Shown piece by piece: positions 54,901-63,632 of a stretch of 64,000 bases of DNA (position 1 is the stretch's first letter; each line of letters begins with the position of its first letter). The translations under genes were made by a program, and so were the position numbers. Below the pieces are notes generated by a model, which was not told the DNA's origin, ran no database searches, and saw only the letters and a program-made list of their open reading frames with translations. This DNA comes from CBDHFQ01 sp965262565 (lineage in GTDB: Bacteria; Bacteroidota; Bacteroidia; J057), in NCBI GenBank assembly GCA_965262565.1, contig CBDHFQ010000026.1, positions 124,001 through 188,000 on the forward strand, read 5' to 3'.

Positions 54901-55703
54901 GGATCAGGAGGAACAATAACTTCTTCTACTGGAGTTTCAAGACTATCTTGTTTTTTACCAGATGATTTTTTACCCGAAATAGCATCCAAATCAATCTTTC
55001 CAACAACTTTAAGCTTTATAGAACCATTTTCTTCATTTGCTTCGTTGGTAAGGTTTGATTCTGCTGGAATATTTTTGGTTATAGAATTTTGATCAACATC
55101 CGTAGTGAGTTCATCTTTATGTACAACCTTGGGGCTCTGTTTAGTCTCTTCCGAAGTTAATTTTTCGGTTACTTCAGGCTTAGTCTCTACTGACGCAGTA
55201 TTATTCCCCTCTGTAGAAGTTACTTCTAGTTCACCCTCTATACTCGAATCTTCAACTTCAACATGCTTGTCGTTACCAGGGTCAGTTATCTTTTCTTCTG
55301 GATTAATAACAGTTACAGGGGGAACATTCCCACTAGCAACCCCACCTTGAGAAGAAGATTTGCGCCGCTTTTTCTTAGGTAAAATTTTATTCCGTAACTG
55401 TGATGCAGATAAATGCTCTTTTTCACCTTCAACAATACCATTCTCTTCCCCATTTGCCCTTCCACCACCACGACCATCTTCTTTCCTCTTTTCGGATAAT
55501 TGTTCAGCTTTTTCCTTTACATCCTTGTCGGAAGCAAAGGTCTTTAACAGAATCGAATACTGGTCGCTCGTAAGTTTCGTATTAGGACTATCAATTACAT
55601 CAATACCTTCCCCCCCCAGGTGCTCTACCAAAGTGCCTGACGCTACATTAAGTTCTTTTGCTACTTTAAATAGCCTATAAAATCGCTTCTTTCCCTCTGC
55701 CAT
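51903..55703 (-). CDS. infB: Translation initiation factor IF-2
   Basis: The factor that delivers initiator tRNA to the 30S subunit. At 1266 residues it is long because of an extended N-terminus: a short IF2-N segment (1-50, KRFYRLFKVAKELNVAS), then ~600 residues of low-complexity Ser/Glu/Lys/Arg sequence with a polybasic patch (KKKRRRRRRKRKRK). The GTPase domain has G1 GHVDHGKT (774-781), G3 DTPGHEAF and G4 NKID. Domains II-IV follow, with LGLGGQPQAGD and RVGTVAGCYV. Bacteroidota IF-2 often has such extensions. It is 265 bases downstream of nusA with hairpins in the gap. Confidence 0.97.
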   Translation of the reverse strand: MAEGKKRFYRLFKVAKELNVASGTLVEHLGGEGIDVIDSPNTKLTSDQYSILLKTFASDKDVKEKAEQLSEKRKEDGRGGGRANGEENGIVEGEKEHLSASQLRNKILPKKKRRKSSSQGGVASGNVPPVTVINPEEKITDPGNDKHVEVEDSSIEGELEVTSTEGNNTASVETKPEVTEKLTSEETKQSPKVVHKDELTTDVDQNSITKNIPAESNLTNEANEENGSIKLKVVGKIDLDAISGKKSSGKKQDSLETPVEEVIVPPDPVSTNVNVPENKTESASTTEVSPSDSEVESSEKQFNEPVGTSDSDASTENTKEKKAINYSETKIPEPIKPTSEVKTPPETLDSPLKEENDSNSSPSQKTNESPKRKSDSPKKDESPQNRYSRRDSSSNRQSGPSRSRSMDSGGHRGNRDRRNAESPQREINKRDSSDRRSRPENDRNRRKPEPIINKQGVDESISSSSEEEQNEVIMRAGDRTPNLKGLKVLGKIELPGNKRSRKRKDKGKDKESNNKTSSRQKTSDSVKSKSEEEKPTSKVASSKAASSKATTKNTTEAKGNNASGSAKAGDDDASDANKKKRRRRRKRKRKSTTETTAPTGNNEAAKSSGRSGSTSNNQGGRSTNNRRTKKEKPSQKEVEESIRSTFSQMGKSPSRRRQQLRRAKRDEVAAKREKEALAQEEAAKNLDVTEFITANEFADMLSVPVNEIIKKSFELGIMVSINQRLDAELLSIIAEEYGYKVNFIDVTEREFDFDDEEDSEDNTETRSPIITVMGHVDHGKTTLLDHLRKTNVTASEAGGITQHIGAYVVKLESERKVTFLDTPGHEAFTAMRARGAKATDVVIIVIAADDAVMPQTVEAINHAQAASVPIVFAINKIDKDGADPEKIKGQLAEMNFLVEDWGGNYQCQEISALKGVGVDDLLEKVILEADLLELKANTQKAASGTIIESRLDKGRGNVATVLVQNGTLVVGDAMVAGVHYGKVRALINQNGERVKEAEPSVPVQVLGLGGQPQAGDKFKIFEDESKAKDISQRRQELFREQQLRQTKRLTLEEIGRRRAIGNFEELNVIIKGDVDGSVEALAGSLLKLSTDEVQVNILLKGVGAITEGDVLLSSASDAVIIAFNVRPNAQAKNLAEREEIDIRTYSVIYDAINDVKDALEGLLSPELKEEIHGTAEVRDVFKISRVGTVAGCYVTSGKIYRSNPVRVIREGVVIYDSTIASLKRFKEDVKEVNYGYECGIMVENYQDIKLGDILESYQVNEIKRRL

Positions 55704-55723
55704 TCTAATTGCTTAGTGAGCAA

Positions 55724-55757
55724 AAAAGTAATTTGATTTAAAAATCAATTTACTTTT
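55724..55757 (-). promoter_or_regulatory. Near-perfect AT-rich hairpin with T tract just before infB
   Basis: Arms 55724-55739 and 55742-55757 are 16 bases long with one mismatch and a two-base loop. Read on the minus strand the right arm ends in a T6 run (55727-55722). It lies 20 bases before the infB ATG. It could act as an attenuator, a terminator for nusA read-through or, as DNA, an operator dyad. Confidence 0.55.
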
Positions 55758-55968
55758 CACATTATTTGAATTCTGTTATAAAAAAGTAGGGAAAAAGCCA
55801 GAGCTTTGCCCCATTCCGAAATATATTTTGTTATATGAAATTAAGTAATATACGATCTTATTCCTATTTAGATGGTAAATTAATTAACAAATATGTACTA
55901 ATCTAAAGATTTCTATATAAAATCACTATGCAAAATTATTTTTCTCGTGTTGGAAAATCTAGTCATTA

Positions 55969-57231
55969 CTAAAGATCTTCTTCAAATTCGGCTTGAAGAA
56001 CGGCAAGTACATGTTCTACTGTTCCTCTATCTAAATCCGTCCTTCTCTCAAGTTCTTCTAATGACAGATCCAGGACACTCATCGCTGTATCACATCCTAT
56101 GCGCTTTAACTCCTCAATCACCCAGTCTTCAATTTCGTCATTGAATTCTTCAAGATCAATATCTTCTTCTTCAGGATCTAATTCTCGATATACATCTAAT
56201 TGATAACCTGTGAGTTTCCCTGCTAATTTTATGTTCAAACCATTCTTACCTATAGCCAGGGAAATCTGGTCAGGCTTCAAAAACACTTGGGCAGCTCCTC
56301 CCTCTTCACTAAATTTTACCGAGGAAATTTTAGCAGGACTTAGTGCCCTTTGAATATATAACGTAGGATTTGATGTGTAACTGATAACATCTATGTTTTC
56401 ATTTCGCAATTCTCTAACTATTCCGTGAATACGGGAACCTTTCATTCCCACACAAGCACCTACAGGATCAATTCTATCATCATAGCTTTCCACAGCAACT
56501 TTAGCTCTCTCTCCTGGCTCTCTAACTATTCCTTTAACCGTAATTAAGCCATCAAAAATTTCAGGTACTTCCTGCTCGAATAATTTTTCCAGAAATAGAG
56601 GTGAAGAACGAGAAATAATGATTCTTGGATTATTATTCTTCATAGACACCTCCAAAACTACCGCCCTCAGAGTATCACCTTTTCTAAATCTATCTTTAGG
56701 GATTTGCTCAAATCTCGGCATTACCAGCTCGTTCCCTTCATGTAATACCAATATCTCATTTCTCCATACCTGATATACCTCACCTACAATAATTTGACTA
56801 ACCAGTTCCTGGTATTGCTCTACGATAGACGCTTTTTCTAAGTCTCTGATTTTCTGTGTCAGCGTTTGTTTTGCCGTCTGAACAATTTTTCTTCCAAAAT
56901 CGAAAAAGTTGATCTCTTCTGCCAATTCATCGCCCACCTCATAATCGGGATCAATAGCCAAAGCCTCGCTTAGTGGAATTTGTCGGGACTCATCTTCTAA
57001 TTCAGTATCCTCAACAACTACTCTTTCTCTGAATCCTTGAATATCACCCTTATCAACATTTACGATGATTTCAAAATTCTCATCTGAACCATGTTGCTTC
57101 CTAATCATGGTTCGAAATACTTCTTCTAAGATTCCCATAAGGGTGGTTCGATCAATATTTTTAAATCGAGAGAACTCGGTAAATGCTTCGATCAAACTAA
57201 CCTTGGGATCGACAACTTTTCTGCGTGCCAT
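55969..57231 (-). CDS. nusA: Transcription termination/antitermination factor NusA
   Basis: A 420-residue RNA polymerase-associated factor. The N-terminal polymerase-binding domain is ~1-125 and the S1 domain (~135-200) includes VYQVWRNEILVLHEG. Two KH domains follow, including ERAKVAVESYDDRIDPVGAC with GMKGSRI, and AIGKNGLNIKLAGKLTGYQL. A C-terminal acidic helical segment (~355-418) ends in a helix-hairpin module. It lacks the extra repeats of gamma-proteobacterial NusA. Middle gene of rimP-nusA-infB, 89 bases downstream of rimP. Confidence 0.97.
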   Translation of the reverse strand: MARRKVVDPKVSLIEAFTEFSRFKNIDRTTLMGILEEVFRTMIRKQHGSDENFEIIVNVDKGDIQGFRERVVVEDTELEDESRQIPLSEALAIDPDYEVGDELAEEINFFDFGRKIVQTAKQTLTQKIRDLEKASIVEQYQELVSQIIVGEVYQVWRNEILVLHEGNELVMPRFEQIPKDRFRKGDTLRAVVLEVSMKNNNPRIIISRSSPLFLEKLFEQEVPEIFDGLITVKGIVREPGERAKVAVESYDDRIDPVGACVGMKGSRIHGIVRELRNENIDVISYTSNPTLYIQRALSPAKISSVKFSEEGGAAQVFLKPDQISLAIGKNGLNIKLAGKLTGYQLDVYRELDPEEEDIDLEEFNDEIEDWVIEELKRIGCDTAMSVLDLSLEELERRTDLDRGTVEHVLAVLQAEFEEDL

Positions 57232-57320
57232 TTTGAAATAGAATGTTCTGATTATTTATAGTATACATCTAATGATCATTGATTCATCCTTCTTGAACTC
57301 TTATGAAGGATTAAATCCCA

Positions 57321-57803
57321 TTAAAAATGGATAATAACCTTAGACTCTTTGATTTCTGAAAATTTTAATAATGTACCACTTTCTTCTTGTTGCAAGGATT
57401 TAATTTTTCCCTTTCTTCGATCAGCTATTGTTACTGCAAGTATGATGCCTTCATCTTCTACAGATAATAATTTACCTTCTATCTGTTTACCTTCATCTAG
57501 TGATACACGAAGATACTTATCTATATTTCTCTTGTATTGACGTTTTATTTTGATAGGATAACCAATTCCAGGAGAGGATACTTCTAAACGATACGCAAAA
57601 TCCAGCTTATCTGTTTCATCTAACCAATATGCTAGCTCCCTGCTAATTGTCTCACATAAAGATAAGCTAATGCCTTCATCAGTATCGATCTTTATTATTA
57701 ATGCATTTTGCCTACCCTTCTTCAACTGTATATCAACAACATACACCTCAATATACCTATCTGAAATGAATGAGCGTATTTCCTGATCTAATCGATCTAA
57801 CAT
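57321..57803 (-). CDS. rimP: Ribosome maturation factor RimP
   Basis: A 160-residue protein needed for 30S subunit maturation. The N-terminal alpha/beta domain (1-80) has GRQNALIIKIDTDEGISLSLC and the conserved link YRLEVSSPGIGYPI. A C-terminal SH3-like barrel (~90-158) includes LSVEDEGIILAV. It is the first gene of the rimP-nusA-infB operon, conserved across bacteria. Its start codon follows a terminator-like hairpin by only 14 bases. Confidence 0.95.
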   Translation of the reverse strand: MLDRLDQEIRSFISDRYIEVYVVDIQLKKGRQNALIIKIDTDEGISLSLCETISRELAYWLDETDKLDFAYRLEVSSPGIGYPIKIKRQYKRNIDKYLRVSLDEGKQIEGKLLSVEDEGIILAVTIADRRKGKIKSLQQEESGTLLKFSEIKESKVIIHF

Positions 57804-57809
57804 CTTTAT

Positions 57810-57836
57810 AAAAAAATAAAGGGCTAATAGCCCTTT
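57810..57836 (-). promoter_or_regulatory. Terminator-like hairpin in the rimP leader (possible attenuator)
   Basis: On the minus strand AAAGGGCT (57836-57829) pairs with AGCCCTTT (57825-57818) around loop ATT. The stem is followed by ATTTTTTT and, 14 bases after the stem, by the rimP ATG. No minus-strand gene ends upstream, so the hairpin belongs to the leader of rimP-nusA-infB. Confidence 0.65.
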
Positions 57837-58033
57837 TAACTTAGATTTGCTTCAAAGATGTAAATAATTTATTGAAAAACCTAATACATCCTCCATCCTT
57901 ATTTGCGTCTTAAATTATAGTGGAAAAATCATTTGAGCATTTCATTTGTATTTCCGATTTTTAACTTTATCTAAGTGCAGATACGGAGTTTCTATGCTTT
58001 TATCAATTCATTTTTCATCAATATCAGCTTATT

Positions 58034-58606
58034 ATGAATTATTTAGTTTGGGCAATAGGTTTCTGGATGGTTCAACCTTTATTTCTCTACCAACAATCTA
58101 CGAATAACGATCCTTTGAACTATGAGAAATTTGAGATGGAAGATGTAAGTTCTTTTAGGGATCACTTTGAATTCACCCGACCTATTCTCAAAACAAATAA
58201 TAATGCCACTTCGGTGGTTGTTGATGTTGATGAAAATTTACTTCCCAGTTTTTCCCAGGGAAATGTGGTATATATAGACGCAGATAGAAGGCTATCCACT
58301 TTCATCTCAAAACATAAGCAAATAAACAGGACGACAAATAAAATGGATGGATGGAAAATTATCATTTCAGCAGGAAGTAGAACCGAAGCAAATAATATTA
58401 GAAATGAAATAGAAATAAGGTATCCCAACCAAAATCCAGAGTCCTATTATCAGGTCCCTAATTTTAGTGTTATTCTCGGCAACTTCCTTACTAAAGAAGA
58501 TGCAAACCGCCTAGCTGAAAAAATCATTTCAGATTATCCTATGGAATCAGTTTTACCTTTTCCCGCTAAAATTATTGTTCCTAAATATGAAATAGAAGAA
58601 AATTAG
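58034..58606 (+). CDS. SPOR-like domain protein
   Basis: A 190-residue protein with a short N-terminal hydrophobic segment (export signal, ~1-20). The C-terminal SPOR-type domain (~103-175) reads GWKIIISAGSRTEANNIRNE, then VPNFSVILGNFLTKEDANRL. SPOR domains bind denuded peptidoglycan glycans. Bacteroidota proteins of this layout are usually small periplasmic or lipoprotein factors. The stop overlaps the convergent antiporter stop by four bases. Confidence 0.75.
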   Translation: MNYLVWAIGFWMVQPLFLYQQSTNNDPLNYEKFEMEDVSSFRDHFEFTRPILKTNNNATSVVVDVDENLLPSFSQGNVVYIDADRRLSTFISKHKQINRTTNKMDGWKIIISAGSRTEANNIRNEIEIRYPNQNPESYYQVPNFSVILGNFLTKEDANRLAEKIISDYPMESVLPFPAKIIVPKYEIEEN

Positions 58607-59565
58607 TGGAGAATAACATTGAATAAAAATACTGCATAAAATAGCAAAAGAAGATATCCCTCCCATTTTGTAATTAACTTGTCCTGAAGAATAAAAAAGG
58701 ACAGTAAGGTACACATCAATAATAGCGGTAAGCTGATTTCGAACAGAGATTCGGGCACAATGATTTCTCCAAAAAGGGAAGGAATAGAAACAACAGCAAA
58801 AATATTAAATATATTAGATCCTAAAATATTGCCGACTGCCATTTCGGTATTACCTGTTCTTATTGCCACAATGGAAACAACTAATTCAGGGAGGGAAGTC
58901 CCTAGGGCTACTGCAGTTTGGGCAATGAGTTCAGTATCTGTTTCTAATAAGTCCGCTAGATGGATAATAGAAGATACATTCCAACTGGCAGACAAATAGA
59001 TAAATAAACCGCTTATGATTAGGGTAACTATTTCCTTAAAGTGAAGTTTCTCTTGATGAGTATTTTCTGGCTCTAAATTATTGCCTCCGACAAAATCTTC
59101 ATCTCCTAGACTCATTACATAAGATAAATAAAATCCTAACGCCAGCAAGAAAATAATAGCTTCAAAAATGGAAAACTCTCTGTCTAGTATAGATAAATAA
59201 AATAGGAATGTGGCACCTATCATAATGGGGAGATCCACCTTTAACAAATTAAAATGAAGTTGTAATCGTTGGCCGATTACCCCAATCAATCCTAAAATCA
59301 GGCATATATTTGTGATGTTAGAACCAATAACATTCCCCAGAACAATTTGAGAAGATCCAGGAGTATCATCTAGAATAGCTAGAATAGAAGTCACTAACTC
59401 GGGCAGGGAAGTGCCGATAGCAATCAATGTAACACCAATAATAAAGGCAGAAATCCCCAGAGAAATTCCTATTTTTTCAGAAGATTTGATAAAAAAATCA
59501 GCAGAAATAATAAGTGTTGTCAAGGTTAATACAAAAATTCCTCCCCATAGAAGCAGATCGAACAT
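58603..59565 (-). CDS. Calcium/sodium antiporter (YrbG-type CaCA family)
   Basis: A 320-residue polytopic protein with about ten membrane spans in two inverted halves. Each half carries an alpha-repeat: GTSLPELVTSILA with GNVIGSNITNICLIL, and GTSLPELVVSIVAI with GNILGSNIFNIFAVV. These acidic residues form the cation sites. The family exchanges Ca2+ (or other cations) for Na+ or K+ at the inner membrane. Length is typical. It stands as a single gene. Confidence 0.93.
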   Translation of the reverse strand: MFDLLLWGGIFVLTLTTLIISADFFIKSSEKIGISLGISAFIIGVTLIAIGTSLPELVTSILAILDDTPGSSQIVLGNVIGSNITNICLILGLIGVIGQRLQLHFNLLKVDLPIMIGATFLFYLSILDREFSIFEAIIFLLALGFYLSYVMSLGDEDFVGGNNLEPENTHQEKLHFKEIVTLIISGLFIYLSASWNVSSIIHLADLLETDTELIAQTAVALGTSLPELVVSIVAIRTGNTEMAVGNILGSNIFNIFAVVSIPSLFGEIIVPESLFEISLPLLLMCTLLSFFILQDKLITKWEGYLLLLFYAVFLFNVILH

Positions 59566-59770
59566 ATTACAGCTAGAATTATGATAAGTGGTTACGTAAA
59601 CCTACAGGTGAGGTTTTATCTAAGGTAAAAAAATGTGAATTTGCATCTTCCATTTTTTGCCAAGTGCTAATTATGCATAAATCATTAAAAAGATAAGGAA
59701 ATGAAAAATTATCACCATACAGATCGGCATATAACTACGTTTAATACCAGTACATGACCAGAAAGTTTAG

Positions 59771-60499
59771 ATGAAGAATTTCAATTTTGTCTATTTTATC
59801 GCAAATTCTTTTGCAAATGTAATTCTTATATATGGCTTTCTGATTCTCTTTATATTACCTTACAACTTATACGGACAGAACAGACTTTTTATAGGTGCCA
59901 ATTTTCCTTCTCTCATTTTTGGTACCTTAGAAATAAAATCTGAATATCAATTTAAAAGGAATTTAGCACTCCAGGTTGGGTTAGGATTGAGAGCGCAAGG
60001 AAGAGAGATAGGAGAAAAGTTGAGTTTCGCAGCTTTACAAGGATATATTGAGCCAAGGAACCGGGCAGTAAGTCTTTCTATTGGTACCAGAATTTTCAAT
60101 CCACCTGATTATAGATATGAAAGGGAATTTCCTTTTATTCAGGTAGATTTCATAGGATCATATTACAATGAAACCATAGAAATAAGTGATCCAAATACCA
60201 ATAACCTTTTTACAAAGGATGTATCAGGCCTTAAATGGGGAGTTGCCTTTCAAGTGGGATATCACGCCTGGCTTTTTAACCGATTTTACCTGGACATTGC
60301 ACTTCAATTGGGATATTCTAAAGCGAGATCCAATAAGGCTGGAGAAGAAACCGTTCTTGCATATTACCTCCCTAACCTCGGCTTTACTACATTCGGCTTG
60401 AATAGAATTGGTTTTGAAGGAGGCCACATCCTTCCGGTCATTAATGTGAAATATTACCTTATCCAAAATAAAAGGGACAAGATCAGAGATATGGATTGA
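59771..60499 (+). CDS. Hypothetical exported beta-barrel-like protein
   Basis: A 242-residue protein with an N-terminal hydrophobic segment (~15-34, ending NLYGQ). Alternating strands rich in Tyr/Phe follow: NLALQVGLGLRAQG, AVSLSIGTRIFNPPDY, FYLDIALQLGYSKARSN. This pattern suggests an outer-membrane barrel of the DUF3575 or OmpW-like sort, but I do not recognise the family. It is a single gene after a 205-base gap. Confidence 0.65.
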   Translation: MKNFNFVYFIANSFANVILIYGFLILFILPYNLYGQNRLFIGANFPSLIFGTLEIKSEYQFKRNLALQVGLGLRAQGREIGEKLSFAALQGYIEPRNRAVSLSIGTRIFNPPDYRYEREFPFIQVDFIGSYYNETIEISDPNTNNLFTKDVSGLKWGVAFQVGYHAWLFNRFYLDIALQLGYSKARSNKAGEETVLAYYLPNLGFTTFGLNRIGFEGGHILPVINVKYYLIQNKRDKIRDMD

Positions 60500-60545
60500 A
60501 ATTATCACTAAAAGGAAAAGGAATCTCTCCCTGGATAAATCACTT

Positions 60546-60986
60546 TTAGTAAGCCTTTAAAAAAGAGATAGTTAATATCGGACTTGGAAATACACATTCA
60601 TCCAGATCGTCAATGACATTCCCATTAACAAATATTTTGAACCGCTTATGCCTGAAAGCTAGAATAGTGTTTTTATATAATCGATCGGGATCAATTTTTT
60701 TCCAGGGTTTTATTACATATCCATTTAACACCTCTTCTGATTTTTTAGGCCCCACCAATCCTCTAAAACATCCCGTCCGGTGGGAATTATACGTTTTCAC
60801 TTCTTGATATACCCGCATTTTTATAAGTTCTCTAACGGATATTGGCGCATTTCTCACTTTTAGCCTTAGCATATTAAGAATGCTGCCATTGGATGTTTCA
60901 TCCGTAATCGTCAAAATTTGTATATTAGTAATCATACCAGTGAATAATCCTAGAACAAGAATAACTGTCAAAATCCTAATTAGCAC
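60546..60986 (-). CDS. Hypothetical protein with N-terminal signal or anchor
   Basis: A 146-residue ORF with an N-terminal hydrophobic stretch (~2-22) and a basic, polar remainder without a recognised motif. A pair of short beta-like stretches (KRFKIFVNGNVIDDLDE) near the end is the only pattern. No ribosome site or promoter was seen. It could be a genuine small envelope protein or an overpredicted ORF in an AT-rich area. Confidence 0.45.
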   Translation of the reverse strand: MLIRILTVILVLGLFTGMITNIQILTITDETSNGSILNMLRLKVRNAPISVRELIKMRVYQEVKTYNSHRTGCFRGLVGPKKSEEVLNGYVIKPWKKIDPDRLYKNTILAFRHKRFKIFVNGNVIDDLDECVFPSPILTISFLKAY

Positions 60987-61149
60987 ATTACAAATCCTCT
61001 ATTTCACAAACGAATTCTCAAAGCCTACCCGCATATGTAAGTGTTTTGATTTTTGGTATTTTCTTACATATCATATAAAATTTTATCGCTATTCATCTCT
61101 TTAGACCGTATGAAAACTTATTAGGTCATCAAATTTTTTACATTTTTTT

Positions 61150-62823
61150 ATGATCCATACTTGGTGTAATCATATAAAGTTTTTGACCCTTTTATTTTTA
61201 GTCTATACATTCAGTTGGAATTATTCTTCTGGACAATCAACCTTATTAAGTGGGAAATTAGTTGATAGCGAGACGGGGAAAGGGATATCCTATGCCACTC
61301 TTCGTTTGGAGGATGAGAATATTGGGACTATCACAAATATTAATGGAGAATTTTCCTGGGCCATTCCCGCAAATATTATTCGCTATCAAAAGCGTATTTA
61401 TATCTCCAGTATTGGCTATAAGAATAAATATATTTCCTGGAGTGAAGTAGATACGTTGAGAATGAATCAGTTCACGTTAATTCCTCAAGCTTATGCCTTG
61501 GCGAATGTATATATTTATGCCTCTGACTTTTCACCCCGACAAATGCTCAAAAAAGCGCTTAAGAGAATATCAATTAATTATTGCTCTTCTCCTTACATAC
61601 TACAGACATTTTATCGACATTATTGTAAAGAAAATAATGAGTATGGAAGGCTCATTGAGGCTGGCATCGATATTTACGATTCAAAGGGACACAATCATAT
61701 TTATAGCTCACCATCCAAGAAAGTAAATGCGGAAGTTAAACAGTTAAGACGTAGTTTCGATTTTACTCGTTTTTCTGCCTTGAATCATGCCCCCATCTCA
61801 CTTCATCAAACCTTACATCTAGATGTCACCAGCTACAAAACACTACTAAGAAAATATGCTTCTTCCAATAAAGCTTCTCTGTCATATAAAGATACCACTG
61901 TTTATGATGGCCAAACCATATTTGTAATAGAAATAGATGCATCCCCCTTTTATCGGGCTGATGTATACATTACTGCTGAGGAATTAGCCATCCTAAAAGT
62001 AGAAGAACAACTTCGAATATCTAGAAAGTCTGAGTTTCAGACCTTCTATCAAGAGCTCACTTATAGAACAGAATACAGAAAGTATGGTGAATTCTTCTAT
62101 TTAAATCATATTATTAATGAAGGTCAACAGCTTACTACCTACCTCGATTCTGCAGGTGAACGAATTCGTTCCCAAGATCATTTCCACCATGTAGAATTAA
62201 TGGTGAACAATATTAAAACGGAGAATCCTAGCCCGATTAAAGGAATGTCTCTATCTAAGGAATCGCTTAATCAGATTCCCTACAGGCCAGATTTTTGGAA
62301 TAACTACACTGTCTTAAAAGCGACTCCTTTGGAAGGAGAAATAGAAAGGGATCTTGCTGAACGTTTTCCATTGGATACTCAATTCCGTCAAATAAATAAT
62401 CCCGGAATAGAAATAGAAGATTATCTCCTCACCCAGTCCTTCAACCGAATTTTGGAGGAAAATATAAATAATCATGTGTTGGTGTATGTCTGGCGAAGTG
62501 GGGGATTGCCCAAAATGAGAGAGGTGCTACTTGCTAGAAAATTAGTTAAATCTTATCGAGGGAGTCCTGTTGCGATTATTTTCTTGTCATTAGACGAAGA
62601 TGAGGAAGCATGGAGGAAAGCTGTAGCACTCAGAAAAATGTACTTAGGATACAATTTCAGGATGACTCGTCAAGAAAAATCTAGAATAGCGCAAAAATAT
62701 GGAATTACTAGTGCCCCCCACTATCTCGTCATTGGTCCAGGAGGAAAAACACTACTAAATACCAATAAACTTCCCGATAAAAATAGCTTACAAGAAGTGC
62801 TTAAGGGATTACTAATTCCTTAA
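61150..62823 (+). CDS. CarboxypepD_reg-like domain fused to a CxxC-less thioredoxin-like domain
   Basis: A 557-residue exported protein with a signal peptide (~10-28, ending SSGQ). The first ~95 residues are a carboxypeptidase regulatory-like beta-sandwich (LLSGKLVDSETGKGISYATL and INGEFSWAIPAN), as at the N-terminus of TonB-dependent receptors. The middle (~120-400) is of the DUF5686-like character but not firmly assigned. The C-terminal ~120 residues have the order of a TlpA/thioredoxin fold (HVLVYVWRSGGLPKMREV; SAPHYLVIGPGGKTLL). The usual CxxC position reads SGGL, so it would be redox-inactive. Confidence 0.75.
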   Translation: MIHTWCNHIKFLTLLFLVYTFSWNYSSGQSTLLSGKLVDSETGKGISYATLRLEDENIGTITNINGEFSWAIPANIIRYQKRIYISSIGYKNKYISWSEVDTLRMNQFTLIPQAYALANVYIYASDFSPRQMLKKALKRISINYCSSPYILQTFYRHYCKENNEYGRLIEAGIDIYDSKGHNHIYSSPSKKVNAEVKQLRRSFDFTRFSALNHAPISLHQTLHLDVTSYKTLLRKYASSNKASLSYKDTTVYDGQTIFVIEIDASPFYRADVYITAEELAILKVEEQLRISRKSEFQTFYQELTYRTEYRKYGEFFYLNHIINEGQQLTTYLDSAGERIRSQDHFHHVELMVNNIKTENPSPIKGMSLSKESLNQIPYRPDFWNNYTVLKATPLEGEIERDLAERFPLDTQFRQINNPGIEIEDYLLTQSFNRILEENINNHVLVYVWRSGGLPKMREVLLARKLVKSYRGSPVAIIFLSLDEDEEAWRKAVALRKMYLGYNFRMTRQEKSRIAQKYGITSAPHYLVIGPGGKTLLNTNKLPDKNSLQEVLKGLLIP

Positions 62824-62849
62824 TAAAACAGGTAGTCTATACTCTTAGC

Positions 62850-63545
62850 TTATTGAACTGGAACGATTGAAGGATGCTTGTCTACTGAAGATTTCAAGAA
62901 AGCCTTAGCCCCGCGAAAGTAAATTTCTCCGTAGACCATATGATTAAATTCAGCGTTATTCTTAAAGTTGTGTTTGACTTTGCATGTTCCGTAATTATTG
63001 AATGTTCCCCAATTAATAAAATCTGTAGCTACGCTTACATTTGCACCGTGTAAATTATCAAATATAGCTTCTGAGTAAACATTGAGTTCCAGAACATCTA
63101 CTTTTCCAGCAGCATAATTTTGAATCTCTCCATAACTTTCAAGCTGATTTACCATAAGTTCTCCCCGATTTATTATTATACCTGAGGGTAAAATTTTCAA
63201 ATTACCTTTGAAGGAATATAGGGTGGCATCTGGTAATAAGCTCAGTTTTCCAGCGATATTAATATCATAATTCGTAACATATGCCATTCCTTGTAGAATA
63301 ATATGTTTATCCTCTTCGATAAAGCTTCCTGGATAGGAAGGTGTCCAGTTTTCCGGATTTTCAAATAAATTGTCTTCTTGAGGTAGAAAGCAGTATTCCG
63401 TAAATTTTTTCTCCTGTCCTGAATAATTGAGAAGAATACTGATAGAGAATATAGCGGTGAATGTCATTCCGCTGGCAATGACAAAAATGTACTTGAATAT
63501 AGGACTGGTAGAGGCTTTACTTTCTAGTCTTTTATTTCCTTTCAA
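62850..63545 (-). CDS. Hypothetical membrane-anchored protein with right-handed repeat character
   Basis: A 231-residue protein with a transmembrane anchor (~19-41) and a C-terminal portion made of short repeated strands: GKLSLLPDATLYSFKGNLKI, GIIINRGELMVNQLESYGEI, VSVATDFINWGTFNNYGT. This resembles a beta-solenoid, as in polymer-forming or adhesin-like proteins. No enzyme motif. It converges with the preceding fusion gene. I do not recognise the family. Confidence 0.65.
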   Translation of the reverse strand: MKGNKRLESKASTSPIFKYIFVIASGMTFTAIFSISILLNYSGQEKKFTEYCFLPQEDNLFENPENWTPSYPGSFIEEDKHIILQGMAYVTNYDINIAGKLSLLPDATLYSFKGNLKILPSGIIINRGELMVNQLESYGEIQNYAAGKVDVLELNVYSEAIFDNLHGANVSVATDFINWGTFNNYGTCKVKHNFKNNAEFNHMVYGEIYFRGAKAFLKSSVDKHPSIVPVQ

Positions 63546-63632
63546 ATTAATGCACTTTTGTTGGACCTACGCCTGGTAAAAGTGCCATAATTCATATTAA
63601 GGTAAAATACAATTATTAAAATATTCAAACGA

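Noticed and set aside
57842..57849. TAGATTTG as a promoter for the SPOR gene
   Set aside because: Matches the -7 box but lacks a -33 partner and is about 185 bases from the gene; it may be chance in AT-rich DNA.
60507..60550. Inverted repeat ACTAAAAG/CTTTTAGT as terminator
   Set aside because: Eight AT-rich pairs around a 28-base loop with no T tract on either strand; too weak to call.
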